NCBI GenBank assembly: GCA_900088475.1
Contig: FLMG01003853.1
Location: 9,604-73,603, forward strand
Reading direction: 5' to 3'
DNA: 64,000 nt
From: Hyphochytrium catenoides
Lineage: Eukaryota; Sar; Hyphochytriomycetes; Hyphochytriales; Hyphochytriaceae
The notes beneath the pieces were generated by a model, which was not told the origin of the DNA, did not search any database, and worked only from the letters and a program-made list of their open reading frames with translations. Of the stretch, positions 50,374 through 63,220 are shown piece after piece; positions within the stretch are counted from its first letter, which is position 1, and the number at the start of each line of letters is the position of its first letter. Position numbers and translations under genes: made by a program.

Positions 50374-51387
50374 GGGCCTCAAAGATGTTCTCTTGTTCCT
50401 CTGTTGACGACAACCTTGAACAGCACTAATTCGACGTGAGCACGGTGCACGTGCAGCAGGGACAGTCTTGCCGAAGGGCAAACGCTGAGCGCATAATGGC
50501 TGATGAACAAGAACGGATGGTGAACAACCCAGGGAAGAACCGAGGTTCCGGACCAAGATAAGTCGAGCTATGTCCCTGCAACTTGCTACTGGCCTATCGG
50601 TCTTGTCGTCCACTAGCCTGGAGATCCAGAGATGGATCTATTGAGATAAAAAGAGAGCTTTATTGAGAGCTTCATCCACTTCCTCTCCAGATGCTGTCAA
50701 CGTGCTGCCGCTTCACCTTCCTACGGAGGTAAATTCACAATCCATTGGTCCAAANNNNNNNNNNNNNNNNNNNNNNNNAACAGAACAGTTTCTTCTGCTT
50801 CCCTTCCCCTAATAATAACAGCGACCTCAAGGATGACGAGCCAGAGACAGATGGGCCCAAGAAAGAGTAGAGAAAAGCCTGTCATATGTATGGAAGAGAA
50901 GCCACCTAAAAGAAGCAAGCACGTGAACGAGAGACGGCAGCCGTAGCACAGAGAAAGGAAAGAAGGAGGCACGATGATGGCGGAGAACGGGTGGAAAGCA
51001 TTGAGATCAAAGATCACACGCTGGACTGAGCTGCATCGAGGCCACAAGAGCTCCGGAGGACTGCAGCCGGCCACTCCTTTACAAAGACGTATGAGCAGCG
51101 CTTTATCATTATCCTGCCAGCCCCTTGGCTTTGCTTCGACTGCTAGTACTGACACCAAATGAAAGAGCTACCATGCTCTCTCAATGTGCAGCATACTTCC
51201 GCACTAACAAGAGCACCTCCGAGAGGCAAGGTACTGCTGAATAGACCAGAGTTTACAAGCTTGGAAAGGTCTTACTGAAGATCAATCCCATATGCGCACA
51301 GCCCCATGCGTCGTTAGCAATTCTCTGTTCCGAGAGTGTGCGGCCTTCATGATCTAGTTATATAGCTATTCCTTCAGAGAAGTTACG
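50374..51387. other. Divergent promoter region antiporter / DENN gene
   Basis: The genes on either side point away from this 1-kb interval. It contains an assembly gap. A minus-strand ORF running through the gap (50721-51158) has no convincing coding features. Confidence 0.5.
50755..50778. other. Assembly gap (24 N)
   Basis: A run of N in non-coding sequence between the antiporter and the DENN gene. Confidence 1.
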
Positions 51388-54300
51388 ATGTCAACCTGCA
51401 ACAGACTCATCGACTACTTTGTAGTAGTAGGATTGCCAGAGACTGATGAAAGTAAGTGATCGCGGAATTCTTTACTGACTCTGCTTTAGAGCTGTCAGCG
51501 GCTTCCTGCATAGTACTGATCTTCATTGCTTGGCTGTGCTCACTTGTGCCTGGTCTGTAGGTTGCTCAGAATCAAATCTCTCCAGGCCGGTTGCGGTGGT
51601 CACAGATCGGTTCCCGTTGAATGACCATCCTGACTTCGCTCTCCCACTTGCAGTCCCACTGGTAAGTACGCTTCTCTTAATCGGACGCTATACCGTCGTT
51701 GTGATTAAGAGAGCCTGACGGGCAATAGTCAGACAAACATTCGCTATCCCTGGTTCTGCTGTGATATCTCTTCCTAGTTTTGACCGTGAAGTCGCCAGCT
51801 CTAATTCTAGCCTAGTTCTCCGAGGCATGTGGTATTCTCTTTTCACTGCCACCGACTGCCTTCTGCCATTTCGTCTCATGGCTTTGGCTCAGAGCTTCAT
51901 CCCATAATCACTTTGCTCTGTGACTACATCTCACGTTATCTAATCTCTGCTGAACTCGTTGTCTGTTTCATTCTCAACACCGCTTCGATAGTTCTGTCTA
52001 CCAGAGGGGGTGGAAGTGCCGGAAGGTACGGAAGTCGTCCCTTCGTTTTTTTCTTTCTCTCTCACAAGCGGTGACGGGACACGTGCCTATGGGTCCGCCC
52101 TTAGATTCTATGAAGAATATTATGAAGGTAAGGAAAGCTAACATCAATTATGGGCATGGGAGAAGCATAATTTGCTCTTTATAACTTGGTGGTGTCGTTT
52201 CGACCTCTTCCATTATAACTGACCTTTTCAGAGCATCTCTTACTTACCGTTACTCTCGTTAATCTATCTTGCTAGTCCTAAAGCTTGTCCTGGGTGTTGC
52301 TGAGTCTTACCTTACATTTGATGTGGGGGTACTCTTAAGGAGTTTCCCTGCTGAATTTAACCTCTCTGGGTTGTCCCAGATGGTGCCCCAGATTCGAGTT
52401 CCACATGGTCCAACAGCGAGCCACCGAAGAAGCTTCTGGTGCCGAAAGTGCTTTGCCTGTTGTCGCACTTCCCTTTCTTCACTTTGCACAAGGCTTTTCT
52501 CAGGTTGACCGTTTCCTTACCTTTAAATTCTCCATACTCAGGTTCCGCCTTGTTCCGGGGACGGAATTGGAGGTCTAATCAGACTAATGTGACACTCGAC
52601 GCTGCTTCCTATCTTGTTATCAGCGGTCATTTCCTCAATAGCTTTCTCCACCGCTCTCTTCATCACGTCAAAAGTGTTCCGCCTCGTAGGCGTAGAGTTT
52701 ATATGGTCCTCTCTACAGCTGACAGCCAAGCGTCGTTCCTTAATTATCTTCTTCTCGCAACGCTGGCCATATCCCTTTACTGGGGTCACCCGGTGGCTCT
52801 CTATTGAATTCTTATTTACGTTGCCTTTACTCTCCCCAGAGAGCTCTTTGAGTACACTGTTGGCACAAAACCTCTGGCAACGTCCAACCTGCATCTGCGA
52901 CAAGACCTTGCGTCTCAGATTAGGCGGCTTTCCCTGGTCCAGAAGTGGGCTGTGAAAGAGAGGTAAGCTTCTATATCTTGAACAAATCGTGCCTCTCCTC
53001 ATCAGAGTCTCTCAGATGTTGCTTTCTCGATGGCTATTATACCCGCAAGACTCTAACTCAACCTGCATTCAGCCACAGGCTACCAAGTGGGTGTGCGGTG
53101 GAGAGGGAGCAGCTGCTGGCAAAGTACTCGCGTGCTCTCTCACCTGATTTTGACCAGCAACCACGGAGATATACGGATGACCACGTAAGAAAGAAGAAAA
53201 TTCCTCGAAGTAGTTAAATTAGGAGTGGACTAGTGCCTTACCGTTCACTTTTCGGATTTAAAGACGAGAGATAGAGGCCCTGCTTATCTTGCGAAGGTGC
53301 CTTTGGAAGTCTACTTGGAGCAATTTGTCCGTAGGATCTCCCTTCCCCCTCCAGGTTACTCTTTGGAGCTTGATATTTTTGGTCAGCGAAAAGTGACAGT
53401 GCAGCGAAGCAACAGAGCAGGGCTACCCCAGTTGGATGATGAGTGCTTCAGGTCATAAACGTTACCTTACTGTGGCCGCCGGCTCAAGTAGTGGCCGTTC
53501 ACTTTCTCTGCATGTTCGGTTCTCTCAGATCTTTTACACTTTCGAGGGAGAGAAGACTTTCTTGGTGTTTTGTATCCATAGCAACTTTTCCAATGGGATG
53601 CATTGTTAGGAATCATGGTTGTGGTTGCGAGCAGTCATCAAGGGGAGCCCCGTCATCTCTCACAATAGATACCTCCTTAGTTTCCCTTGCCTGCCTTTGA
53701 CCTCAATCTTGCACTAACGTCACTGCCCTTCACGCAAATCTCTATAGGGTACTCTTCCAATGTCTATCTATTCCGCACATCGTGGAGATCTTTCACTGTC
53801 TTCTCTTAGAGCAGCGCATTTTAGTTCATTCCATGCAGCTGAGTGCGCTGACGGCGGCGTGTGAGGCTCTAACAGCCCTTATGTTCCCTTTCTGCTGGCA
53901 ACATGTCTACATCCCTCTCTTACCACTTCAACTGATTGAATATCTGCAGGTAAGGTTGTACTTTGTTAGATTGTAGGAACCCTGACCCTATCCTCTTCAC
54001 TTGATCTCGCATATCGTACATTGACCATCGAATCTTCCATTGGCGTCGGGTCAACTCAGGCTCCTATGCCCTTTGTCATGGGCATCCATACGAGCTGTCT
54101 CTCGACGCGAGAGGGCACTGAATGCTTTTCGTCATGTGTAATCGTGCATCTGGATATGGATAAGGTGCGTTCTCCTACGTTCGTTCGGACTTCTAACCTG
54201 ATCTTCGTCCGGTGCTTTCGCTATTGTAACCTGAGTCGGTGTGTCAGGAGCAATCAAAGCTTGCACGCTTTCATTTCGTCCTCATTTGTCGAGTACCCTG

Positions 54301-57300
54301 CCCCGAAATATAACGTCTCTCATTGTAGGTGGTACGACCGATGGATCTAACACTTGGAGTGAACCTAGAGGTAGATTCTCTGCCCGACATCCCTGAGAAT
54401 TTATTGCAGCGACTGTTTGACAACCTCATTGAGAGGTGTCCTGAGGAGGTGAGTCGACTAGATTTCTTGGCTCTGTCAATATGAAGAGAGGAAGGTGATG
54501 AAGATGCAACTGGTGCGGTCTAGTACGTGCGGAAGGGGTAGGGGAGGTTGGCTCATTTAGCCAATAACAGGCGACACAAGTTACTAATCAGCTGTTTGTA
54601 CTTCTCGGTCGCCCTAGTATCTATCCAAACAACATGCTATTGGATCTGAGAACCGCAAGCTACAGCTCTCTGTGGAACAGTAAGTTAGTTATCTGTCCCT
54701 CTTTCCCCAGTATCCTGTGATATTCAAAAGGAGAGGCTTATCACCCTCTTGCACTCCTTTTCCTCCAGAAGAAACCGTGCGATGCAAGCAGTTCCGTCGC
54801 CCCGAAAACGAAGAAAATCGCTGGGAACGCAGGAACCACCTCCTTCTCCCCTGCAGGTACTCAATAGGGTGGAGGAAGAAATGTCGTCTATCGGCATTTG
54901 CAAGGAAGGGCTGAAGGACGCTGCCAGGGAAATAAAGGAGCTCAGTAACGGGAATGGAAAACAGTTAGATGTCCGCCCTAGTCCACCTTGTATGTTACTG
55001 CCCTCTCTACAGACTTTTTCTAACCTTCGTCGTCACTCCCGGCCATTTGATCTTGGTCATATGCCAGATCCGGAAACCCTTTACAGATTTCTTTCGGACC
55101 TTCCATCTCTCAGTTCGAGCTCAGACGCCGCGTGCGGAGGAGGGTTTGACGAAAAGTCTTAGCGCTTCAGAGCTGTTGATCAAAGAGGATAGAACGAGGG
55201 CAACGGAGATACCCGATCGGTATGTGTCAAGTTGTTATTATCTATCCTGGACGACTTCTTTTTTTCATCTTCACAATGCTCTACTGCCATGAATGCTGCC
55301 ACCCTCTTCGGCCGTAGAATCTGCCGAGTTTGCGGGGCTGAACGCCATAAGCGGGAGTTAGAAGCTTCTCTCTCTTTACGCGTAACATTTTTTCGTATCT
55401 CTGCTCTACTAGAACTGATTCTTGCCCCCTAAGCCCAAGTAGCCCAAAGCGGGAGCCACCTCCTCCTCCTCCACGAAAGGAATACAAGGGGACGGACGAT
55501 GGGGAACGATATTCAGAGGTTGAAGTTACATTTGGCAATGGTCCAGTAAGTGGATGTTATCGAAGTCATTCCTCAAGTCCCGCGTCTATTCGCCATCTCA
55601 GCTGTCGATTTAGTCCTCCGTTCTGCCTACGTTAGTCCTCCGTTCTGCCCACGTTCACTCCCAAACCTAGACTGACCGTATCGCGCTCTTGTTTCGTGGC
55701 CTCGTTCTTCCTGGACATTATCAAGCTTGGAATCGTCTTCGAGTCTACGCATCTTCGCCTCCTGGCTGCTGGTAACTTCGATGGCAGACGGCATGCCTCT
55801 TTTGATTGCTCGGCAGTTGTAAAGGTAAGGCCAGGGTGAAGTCTTACCAGGGCTAGCTATTTAGGCTATTTTTCCAAAGTTTAGAAAGGGCCGCCAGAGC
55901 CCAATAATAGAGAGGGGAGAATGATCAGTAGTAACGCAAAGCCAAGGCGCATAGGGTATTGAAAAGACAGCGAACGCGCTTCGTGGATGTTCATTTCAAG
56001 AGTGTTGCCTATGTTAATCTGCCTTCATATGTCCCACCACTCTAGGATATCGATTCTGACGTTCTGTATTGGGCGCCGCCGTACTACTGACCTCTCATGG
56101 TGTTCTCCTACAGGAGTTTATGAAGCTGAAAGGCGGGGTCCCTGGTCCCGCAGAGCGATGTGGTCTAATCCGTCCAGGATCTTACCTCATCGCTATCAAC
56201 GGCAAGTCGACTTTAGATTTGTCCTTCGAGAAAACCATGGAAAGGCTGAGGTCTTCGTCCCGGCCAATGACTCTCAGATTTCAGACAGGTACCTCAATGC
56301 ACGAGTTCAATTAGTAGAATGTGAGAGTGAGCGAAGAGACCAATGTCCTGAAGACTCAACAAGACGAGGGTGTTCAACTGTATCCTACGGGTTATAGCAC
56401 TGATTCACTTTGTTCCCCGGTTCTGACACCTTGTTCTAAGGGAAATTACCTCACGCCAACGCGACAAGCTTTGCATCGCGACTACTTTCTCTGTCGTCTC
56501 CTTCCTCATCCGACCCGTACTTGGAAGCTGGGCGGCCATTGCAGTGGGTCGACGAAATCCGGCTAGCGTTCATTGAATTGTTCGCAGAGCTCTTCTGCGA
56601 CTATAAGCAGTTTGTCAAGAAACCAAAACGGTAAGAGCAGTTGTTTTCACCTGTCGGATAGTAGCTTTCAAACACCTACACATCACCTAGGTTTCTGTAC
56701 GTTTTTCACTAGTAGTTGCCGTTGACCCCGGATTGTTATATCTACCGTGTGGGTGCTCACCATGATGTACTGGTCAGTCTAACTTTAACGATACGCACAG
56801 AATACCCTCCGGCGACGGTGGACCTCAGAGTCGTTTAGGGTCATCTGAAGGCTTTGAGGACGTTCTTTTCGATAAAAAGACGTTTCTTCGAAATGTACCT
56901 GAAGACCACCGAGCCTTCCTGGTAATTTGGCTTCTTACTGTGGACTTGCTGCCTTATAGCAATGCATCGCTCTGGACGTATTATGTTAACATCCTCCACA
57001 GACCGCCTTCCTAAATACGCAGGCGTTTGCGAGCTTTGCCAACGACTGCGCACTTGCCTTATCAGACGTTGAGGCAGATCCCGAAATTGACCTCTTTGAC
57101 CGGTAAGGACTTCTTCCATGTCAGCCATGAGCCTTAGTCTTCGTCTCCGGTTACTGCACGGTTTCTGATGCCCCTTATTGACCCCTGACTCGTTCGCTTT
57201 CATTAGTTGTATCAAGACAGCTCGAGCAAGCTCGAGCCGCCGAGCTTTACGCTTTTTGATCCGGAGAGAAGATCCCCAGCCTTCACGCACGATCCGTGCC

Positions 57301-58549
57301 CCTCCACCTCAGATAGGGGGTTCCATACAACCAGTGATCTACATACCGAACAGGTAGATTCCTGTGGGATGCATAGTTGTGTTTGGTTGCCCTCCGAAAA
57401 TATACCCTTATACTCCCTGGTCACCTCTCTTTCCCCTTGCTTGGGAGTTGAAATGAAAGCCTCAGCTATGACATTGACTCGCATCTTTGCTCTTATCTAC
57501 GCCACCTTCTGAGAGAAGTATCCTTGCTCTTGTCGTGCTTGCTCTTAAAAAAGTACCTGGATACCCGTTGATGATATTAGTCTGTTTGCTTCTTAAAAGC
57601 CTCGTTGGCATTACTTGCAACGCTAATTGCGTTTTGTCCTCCTTAGGTTTCCCAAGCTAGACTTAGAGGCTTTCCCAGATCCCAAGGAAGAAGGGAGTCA
57701 TGTAGAAGCAGCAACTGGCAAGGACGAGGCAGAGATAGACGAAAGCATGTCACCCAGGCTAGAAGGTGCCAGACTTACTCGGCACGGGAAGTCCGGAAGA
57801 TTGACTTCCAACCTTCACGGAGTTGTGCAGCAGAGCTCGATTGAGGTGCTCGCTTGCTAAGAGATCGTATAATACACGAGCCTCTTTCTCTAGAACATCC
57901 TCGGCTTCTGTTTATTTTGCTCGACACTCTGGCATAAGTCACGAGCCTTGCTTGCTACACCTCAAGTGATTCTTCTTTCGTAATCCTCTAACTAAATGCA
58001 TGTACTCGTACTTGCTCGGCAATGTGATGCAGGATGGAAAACCTGTGCATCCTACGAACACTGCTTTACCTAAGTCAGTGCTGCAGAAAATCCACTCCTT
58101 GGACTATGGAGAGTTTGGTGGTATGTATGCTCACTAGTGGGCAGACGAGCTAGTGCGCGTGGAGAAACATATGACGGAAGTTATGGAGGGATTGCTGAGG
58201 GTCTGTGAGGGATAAAAACTGTTATGGGGGAAGAGATGACCTCGAGCTTATCACTTTTATCTGCAGAGGAGAGACCTGAAAGCCCTCTGGTTAGCCCCAA
58301 ATCCCCGTTTCGCCTGGACCTTTATAAGAGGTAACTTATGTTCCCTGTAATGGCCTGATGTCACGACTCCACCGTTAAGCCTTGACTGGCAACCTCATTA
58401 CCCTCTGCTTGACACCACTACGTCCCCTTTGTCATGCTCAGCTCATCCTTCCCTAACATTCTCCTCTCCTTTGGCGGACCCGCTATTGCCAAATCCTTCA
58501 TCATAGCCCTCCAAAGGTCCGAAGATTTGGCTCATTCATTGGCAATTAA
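51388..58549 (+). CDS. DENN-domain Rab guanine-nucleotide exchange factor with inserted PDZ
   Basis: Twenty-six exons, first 51388-51451 and last 58507-58549, sum to 1,033 residues with all phases matching. The uDENN part spans about 5-95 (LIDYFVVVGLPE, VVTDRFPLNDH, RAYGSALRFYEE). cDENN spans about 115-458 (PKVLCLLSHFPFF, IFHCLLLEQRILVHS, FPFCWQHVYIPLLP, APMPFVMGIHTSCL) and contains an insertion of roughly 100 residues before PLEVYLEQFVRR. A Ser/Pro linker leads to a PDZ domain (about 612-716: GNGPLGIVFE, CGLIRPGSYLIAINGK). Then comes dDENN (about 745-860: IRLAFIELFAELFCDY, FLNTQAFASF). The tail is basic, Ser/Pro-rich. DENN proteins load Rab GTPases with GTP on membranes, and PDZ domains bind C-terminal peptides, so this one is probably targeted by a partner. 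Exons 5 and 6 (52542-52572 and 52719-52792) are the least certain. Confidence 0.9.
55610..55653. repeat. Two-copy 22-bp tandem repeat in a DENN intron
   Basis: TTAGTCCTCCGTTCTGCCTACG occurs twice head to tail, with one T/C difference, within intron 16 of the DENN gene. No function is suggested. Confidence 0.85.
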
Positions 58550-58893
58550 GAAACCTTACAATGGAGTCACAGGCTCATCAGTATCCCTCACTCCCTAGGA
58601 GGAGGAAGGGCCTCCCAGAGTAGCGTGGTAGTGATGTCTGTTACAAAGTAGAAGAGCTTATAAGTGAGAAAAATGACTGCAGAAAACTTGATATAGATGA
58701 TGAGGCAGAGGTGATCTAGATGGGCATCATTGAAGCAGGCATGAGATGCTTCACTTTTACATTAGTTCAGTCTCCAGTACCTTGAGGTACTGCTGGGCTG
58801 TTCCCAGTAATGCAAACTATTTTGGAAGGGACAAAGTTGTACATAGGACGCTAAGAGGTTGTCGGAACGACACACCACTGCCAGTTTCTGCGT
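58550..58893. other. Convergent 3' intergenic region DENN / PDK
   Basis: 344 bp between two genes that end towards each other. It must hold both 3' untranslated regions and polyadenylation signals. I see no clear AATAAA and no ORF. Confidence 0.5.
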
Positions 58894-61169
58894 CTAGTAG
58901 GCAAGAGGCAGGACTCTTTTGTTAGCCGCTCCTGGCACCACCTCATAACTGTTGCCCAGTCTGTGCAGCTGAAGGTACGCATCCGTCCCAAACCCTTCCA
59001 TACTGATTAAGGTAAGATCTCCGCCAAAATACCGGGCAAAGAGGCGAGCGATGGGCAGTCCGTATCCTCCTCCTGCAAAGTGCTCCCTAAACGTCTCAGG
59101 CTTGATCTCTTCCTCTTCTTCGTCCATCTTGGGTGGAGGAGCAGTGGTATAAGTATATGTGAAGAGCTTTGGCCAATCGCTCCGAGGTACTCCTCCTCCT
59201 TGATCACTGACTTTGATGCACATGTCTAAAACGGAAGAACGTTATCGTTTACGGACAGACCAGGAAAAAGATTAGCAATGCGAGAGGGAGCAGGAGAGCG
59301 GAAGCTCATGGTATAATAAGCTAACGCAGGCCGACCGCTGTAATGCCACGCGGCCAACAAACGATGACGAGTGGGACCAAAGTTGCCTAATGACCAGAGT
59401 GGCATTCAACAAAGATTCGAGCTATTACCAGCACCAATAGAGATGAATGATATCAGGCGCAGCATGGCGATGAAAGACGGCAGTGGACCATCAGGCGATC
59501 ACTCACAAGGCAAACAGCGACAGCGCTATGTGGTAGCATAGGTAAAGACAAGAATAGCAAAGCTGTGGGGCAAACATGGCTCCATGGTACCTTCAGATCC
59601 TTGTGAGATGATTACTCTAATAGGAGGGTACTCTTCTCCCTCCACAAACTCGAAGGGCGGATGCACAGTTACATGGTCGGGAATATCCTAAAAGGTAAGA
59701 CAAGGCAAAGACCGAAGGTTAGAGAAGTACGATCTGATGTGATGCTGCTACTGCTTGGTGCGTGGGTGGAGGGGATCGTATGGGGCTACGTTTCCAGGTG
59801 CTCATAAGGGGTGTATGTAGCTAAGGTTGATGACATGGAATCCTTACCTCTGGGATCAAAAAGCCTAGTAATGGGGAGTCGATATCCATATGCCGAGCCA
59901 AGAGCTGCCTCTTCATCCTATAAGTCTCATGATGCTGCACTACCGGCGCCTCAACCACCGCTCGCATAGAGTTTTTAATCAATTCGAACAACTGTAGAAT
60001 CGAGATGAAGGAGAGGAGAGTGAGACTCAACAAGAAAAATAAGCACCGATTGCAGCCAGCCCGTACAGAAGCAGACCAAGTGCAGCTCTCCCAGGAAAAT
60101 AGGGACAGGGATTCTTTGTGCTCACGGGTACCGAAGCAACATAAATGCGTACAGGGCGAGAACTTAAATTACACCTAGTGATTGATTATCCTCCCATGCT
60201 GCGAAAAATGAGTACGTATGAAGTACTCAGGGAACGAGAGAGCTCTAAAAATCAGAAGTGGTTATGAGGCGCTCAGACATAGCTGCTAGTTCTTACTATG
60301 TGGTGTAGATGGCTCTCCACATAAATAAAGGGCTGCTTGGTGCTTCCGTGGCTTGTGATCACTTCCACACGAGGAGCGGCCCCATAGATCTTTCTGCATA
60401 AAGTCGTTGCTCTCCTAGCGGCGCTTTCAGCAACCTGGGCAGGGTTCAGGCGGGCCACTCTGCCCCCGTATCTGAGCAGCGGAGAATCGAATAGGAATAT
60501 TAAGGCGAGAGGGATGGCGTGAAGGTGCCAGAAGAGGCAAGACATAAACTCCGCATTATAATGACCAGTTCTACCCCGAAGACAGCAAAGAAATGACGCG
60601 TTGGAGAGAATAAGAGATGAGCGTAGGAGGTCAAAGCGATAGATCAGAAGGGTCTTACTTCTCTTTACTCTCTGAGTGTTGTCCAATCAGCATTCTAATC
60701 CCTATCCTTCTAAGGAAGAATTCGTCTAACGATTTCCTGAGGTCTTCCTAGATAGTCATGTGAAGCAAGGATGATAAGAACAAGACCAGTGGAAGATGGC
60801 AGGATAGCACACATAACCAAATACGTTGCTTGAAGCAACGATTGCGGTAGGTCTCCCAGAATTAAGGAATAAGTCGCCGATGTAGAATATCTTCTACCAT
60901 CAATCGCATACAGAATGGCTGGGTCATTCTCACCCACTAGCAAGAGATGATAGTGTAGAGGGCTCACCTGTATCTCTGGGTCTCGAAAAACGGTGGGCGA
61001 GTAGTAATGTGAACGCTTGTATTCCCTCAGTCCTCGAGCGATGGCTGGAACGATGATCTGCCCGCGTTCCTTCATAGCAGAGAGGAGAGACGTGTACTCG
61101 ACATCTTCCTCCTACAGGAGCCCGAAGCGCAATGTGTATCCCAGAGAAAACGGACAAAGAGAGAGGGCA

Positions 61170-61201
<32 letters not shown>

Positions 61202-62183
61202 AGAAAAGAGAAGAGATGAAATTGAAACCGTAAAAGAGAGCCGAAGACGAAATGATAGGCAGCTCGAAGCTCTTTTTGTACGGCTTCCACTATGAGTGGA
61301 AGCGAGAGAGAAAGATTGGCTTCCTGCTTCCTTCTCTGCAGCTATTCTTTTACTCTCTTCCATTGCAAACATCAACGTTATACGTTCTCCTTCTGACGTG
61401 AACTTGACTAGTGTACTGACCTCAGTAGTGGGTGGATGGGTGGACTGCAACTCTCTGAAGAAGCGGAGGTACATGTCCCGGACTAGGGTGATAGATGGCA
61501 TCTCCCCGAGACCTAATGGAAGCTCGGTCAGGTCCTTGACGCATCTGGGTTTGAGAGACAAATCCAGGCTTAGCTTTAGATGTCCATCTTTCCACTAGCT
61601 TCAACGGTGCCACTCGTGGTCAACAGCGCTAAAGCCTTCTTTGGAACTCAAAGTCGTCGTGCGCGGAGAAATGCAGATCTACCCATGTCTACTAAATGTC
61701 TTACCTGGCGTAACGTATTGACAGCTCACGGTGCAAGAACTTGCTCGCAGACAGGCGCGAGGATATGTTCTGAGGATTGGCGGCTGAGCGCATCTGCTGC
61801 AGCGTCATTGGGGTTGGTTCCTGGTGAGAAGCCACAATGATGGGGGAAAGTGAGCGGCCAATTGTTATTGATACGACTGCAATGCTATACAGGATAATAG
61901 AACCAACACAGAGTCTACCATTTGTAATAATAAGACGAGAAGATAGAGAGCAGGAAGATATGCCGGCTCCGTATCGCCGTACCTGCTGAGCATAGTCCAG
62001 AAGTATCCTATCATGCTGGGGGAGAATTGGCTGCACAACCGCTCGGACCACGCTGCTAGCTGAACTCAGGGGACGGCAACGCAGTATAGGCAGGGGGCGA
62101 GATCTTGACGGCACAGAGGCACCGGAAATATCAACCGTCAACCTCACCGTCAAACGACGGACTGCTCTCCTACACAGTGCCAT
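58894..62183 (-). CDS. PDK: Mitochondrial pyruvate dehydrogenase kinase
   Basis: PDK inactivates the pyruvate dehydrogenase complex by phosphorylating E1-alpha in the mitochondrial matrix. Nine exons (62183-61983, 61820-61705, 61544-61421, 61111-60968, 60747-60659, 60471-60297, 59991-59848, 59687-59591, 59225-58894) give 473 residues in frame. The presequence is Arg/Ser-rich (MALCRRAVRRLTVRLTV). The helical domain shows KFLHRELSIRYAR, MPSITLVRDMY and RRIGIRMLIGQH. The GHKL ATP-binding domain shows the N-box LFELIKNSMRAVVE, G1 box SDQGGGVPRSDW and G2 box GGGYGLPIARLFARYFGGDL, then SMEGFGTDA. GGGVP and the TTAPPP lid favour PDK over branched-chain ketoacid dehydrogenase kinase. The insert PKMDEEEEEIKPE after TTAPPP lengthens the lid. 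Intron 3 has a GT/GA microsatellite. Confidence 0.93.
61173..61199. repeat. GT/GA compound microsatellite
   Basis: (GT)n runs directly into (GA)n in intron 3 of the PDK gene (read as CT then CA on the coding strand). It is likely length-variable. Confidence 0.9.
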
Positions 62184-63220
62184 GGCTTGGTGATGTCAGC
62201 TGATTCCGGCAGATCACATATGCTTCTTTGTCATAGGCCCGTCTCTCGTATCTCTCAGTGGCCCATGAAAGAAGTGCCCATCCCCCAACACCGTCAGGTC
62301 TCTCGCCAGTAGCTCGGAGACAATGCGTGGAAAGTGAAAGGAGCACGGCCAGAAGATCTAATGAAGCTCAAACTTCTATGATGAGCACGTCTTTCTCCTT
62401 GCTTCTCGCAGTCTCTCACTTCCAAGCTCGCTCTTTCTCTCCATCCTGCATGCTTCCTTTCTGCTCAAGGTGTTTTATGTGTCTCTCCTTTTTTGCCTCT
62501 CTTCTCTGTCTCTGTCTCTCTCACTTAATCTCATTAGTCTGTTTCTCTCCTTGTCTCTCTCTTACTCTTTCTCTTTCTCTGTCTTCATCTTTCTGGTTCT
62601 CCTTCCGCTCCTCCTCTCACCATCAAGGAACTGAGGGACAAAGCCGTTTCTTCCTTGTAAATAGAGAAGAATCCATGGCTAACCTGGGTCAGTCGGTCAT
62701 CCGTTTCCTTGAACCTCTTTTGTACACTCTGAGATCGTAAAGTACGCTTTGCAAGGGAAAATGATATAGACAATTGAAACAGTTCTCATTTTGGAAAGTG
62801 TCAAAGCTTTCCTCAGTTACCTACCCAGGACCCATAATCTGTCAGTAGCAGATTCTTATGGTGCGAAACAGAGATCTTTTTGGGCTTCATAAGAAGCTTC
62901 TTCTCCTGCCCTTCGGCCTAACACTTTCTTCTCACTTTCCTGCTGCATCGCCGCTGCAAGAGACTCCATAGCAGGTGCGAGAGCTTCGCTGCTTGCAGCT
63001 CAGCAGCTGTAGCTGTATGTATAGCAGCTGCCGGGCTACTGAGGCAGCGGTGCGACTCAGCATCGCTCAAATCATCTGCTGAGGACAGAGGTTTACGACT
63101 GTTTGTTTGTTAACAGTGGCGAGGTTTGGGCTGCTGGTCATTGGAATGCGCGGAGGTTGGGCGCTGAAAGGGATGGTCCATCCTTTTATATATAGTTAGC
63201 TTATAGGTATAGGTAATATA
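62184..63220. other. Intergenic region PDK / PAN gene with CT-rich tract
   Basis: The 5' flank of PDK and the 3' flank of the PAN gene (both minus). From about 62380 to 62630 the plus strand is a long CT-rich (polypyrimidine) low-complexity tract. A 160-codon plus-strand ORF over it is Ser/Leu/Phe-rich because of that composition and is not supported as a gene. Confidence 0.5.

Noticed and set aside
50721-51158. 145-codon minus-strand ORF through the N gap
   Set aside because: The reading depends on an arbitrary gap length, the composition is like random hydrophobic sequence, and it lies in a divergent promoter region.
60841-60900. A perfect U12 branch-site match (TTCCTTAAT) in the PDK gene
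   Set aside because: It lies in the middle of a 220-nt intron whose GTGAGC donor and TAG acceptor already give an exact in-phase join (DPEIQ to EDLRKSLDEFF), so it is chance.
62258-62740. 160-codon plus-strand ORF
   Set aside because: It is driven by a CT-rich low-complexity tract, and the product is a Ser/Leu/Phe/Cys string without a domain. It overlaps the PDK upstream region.
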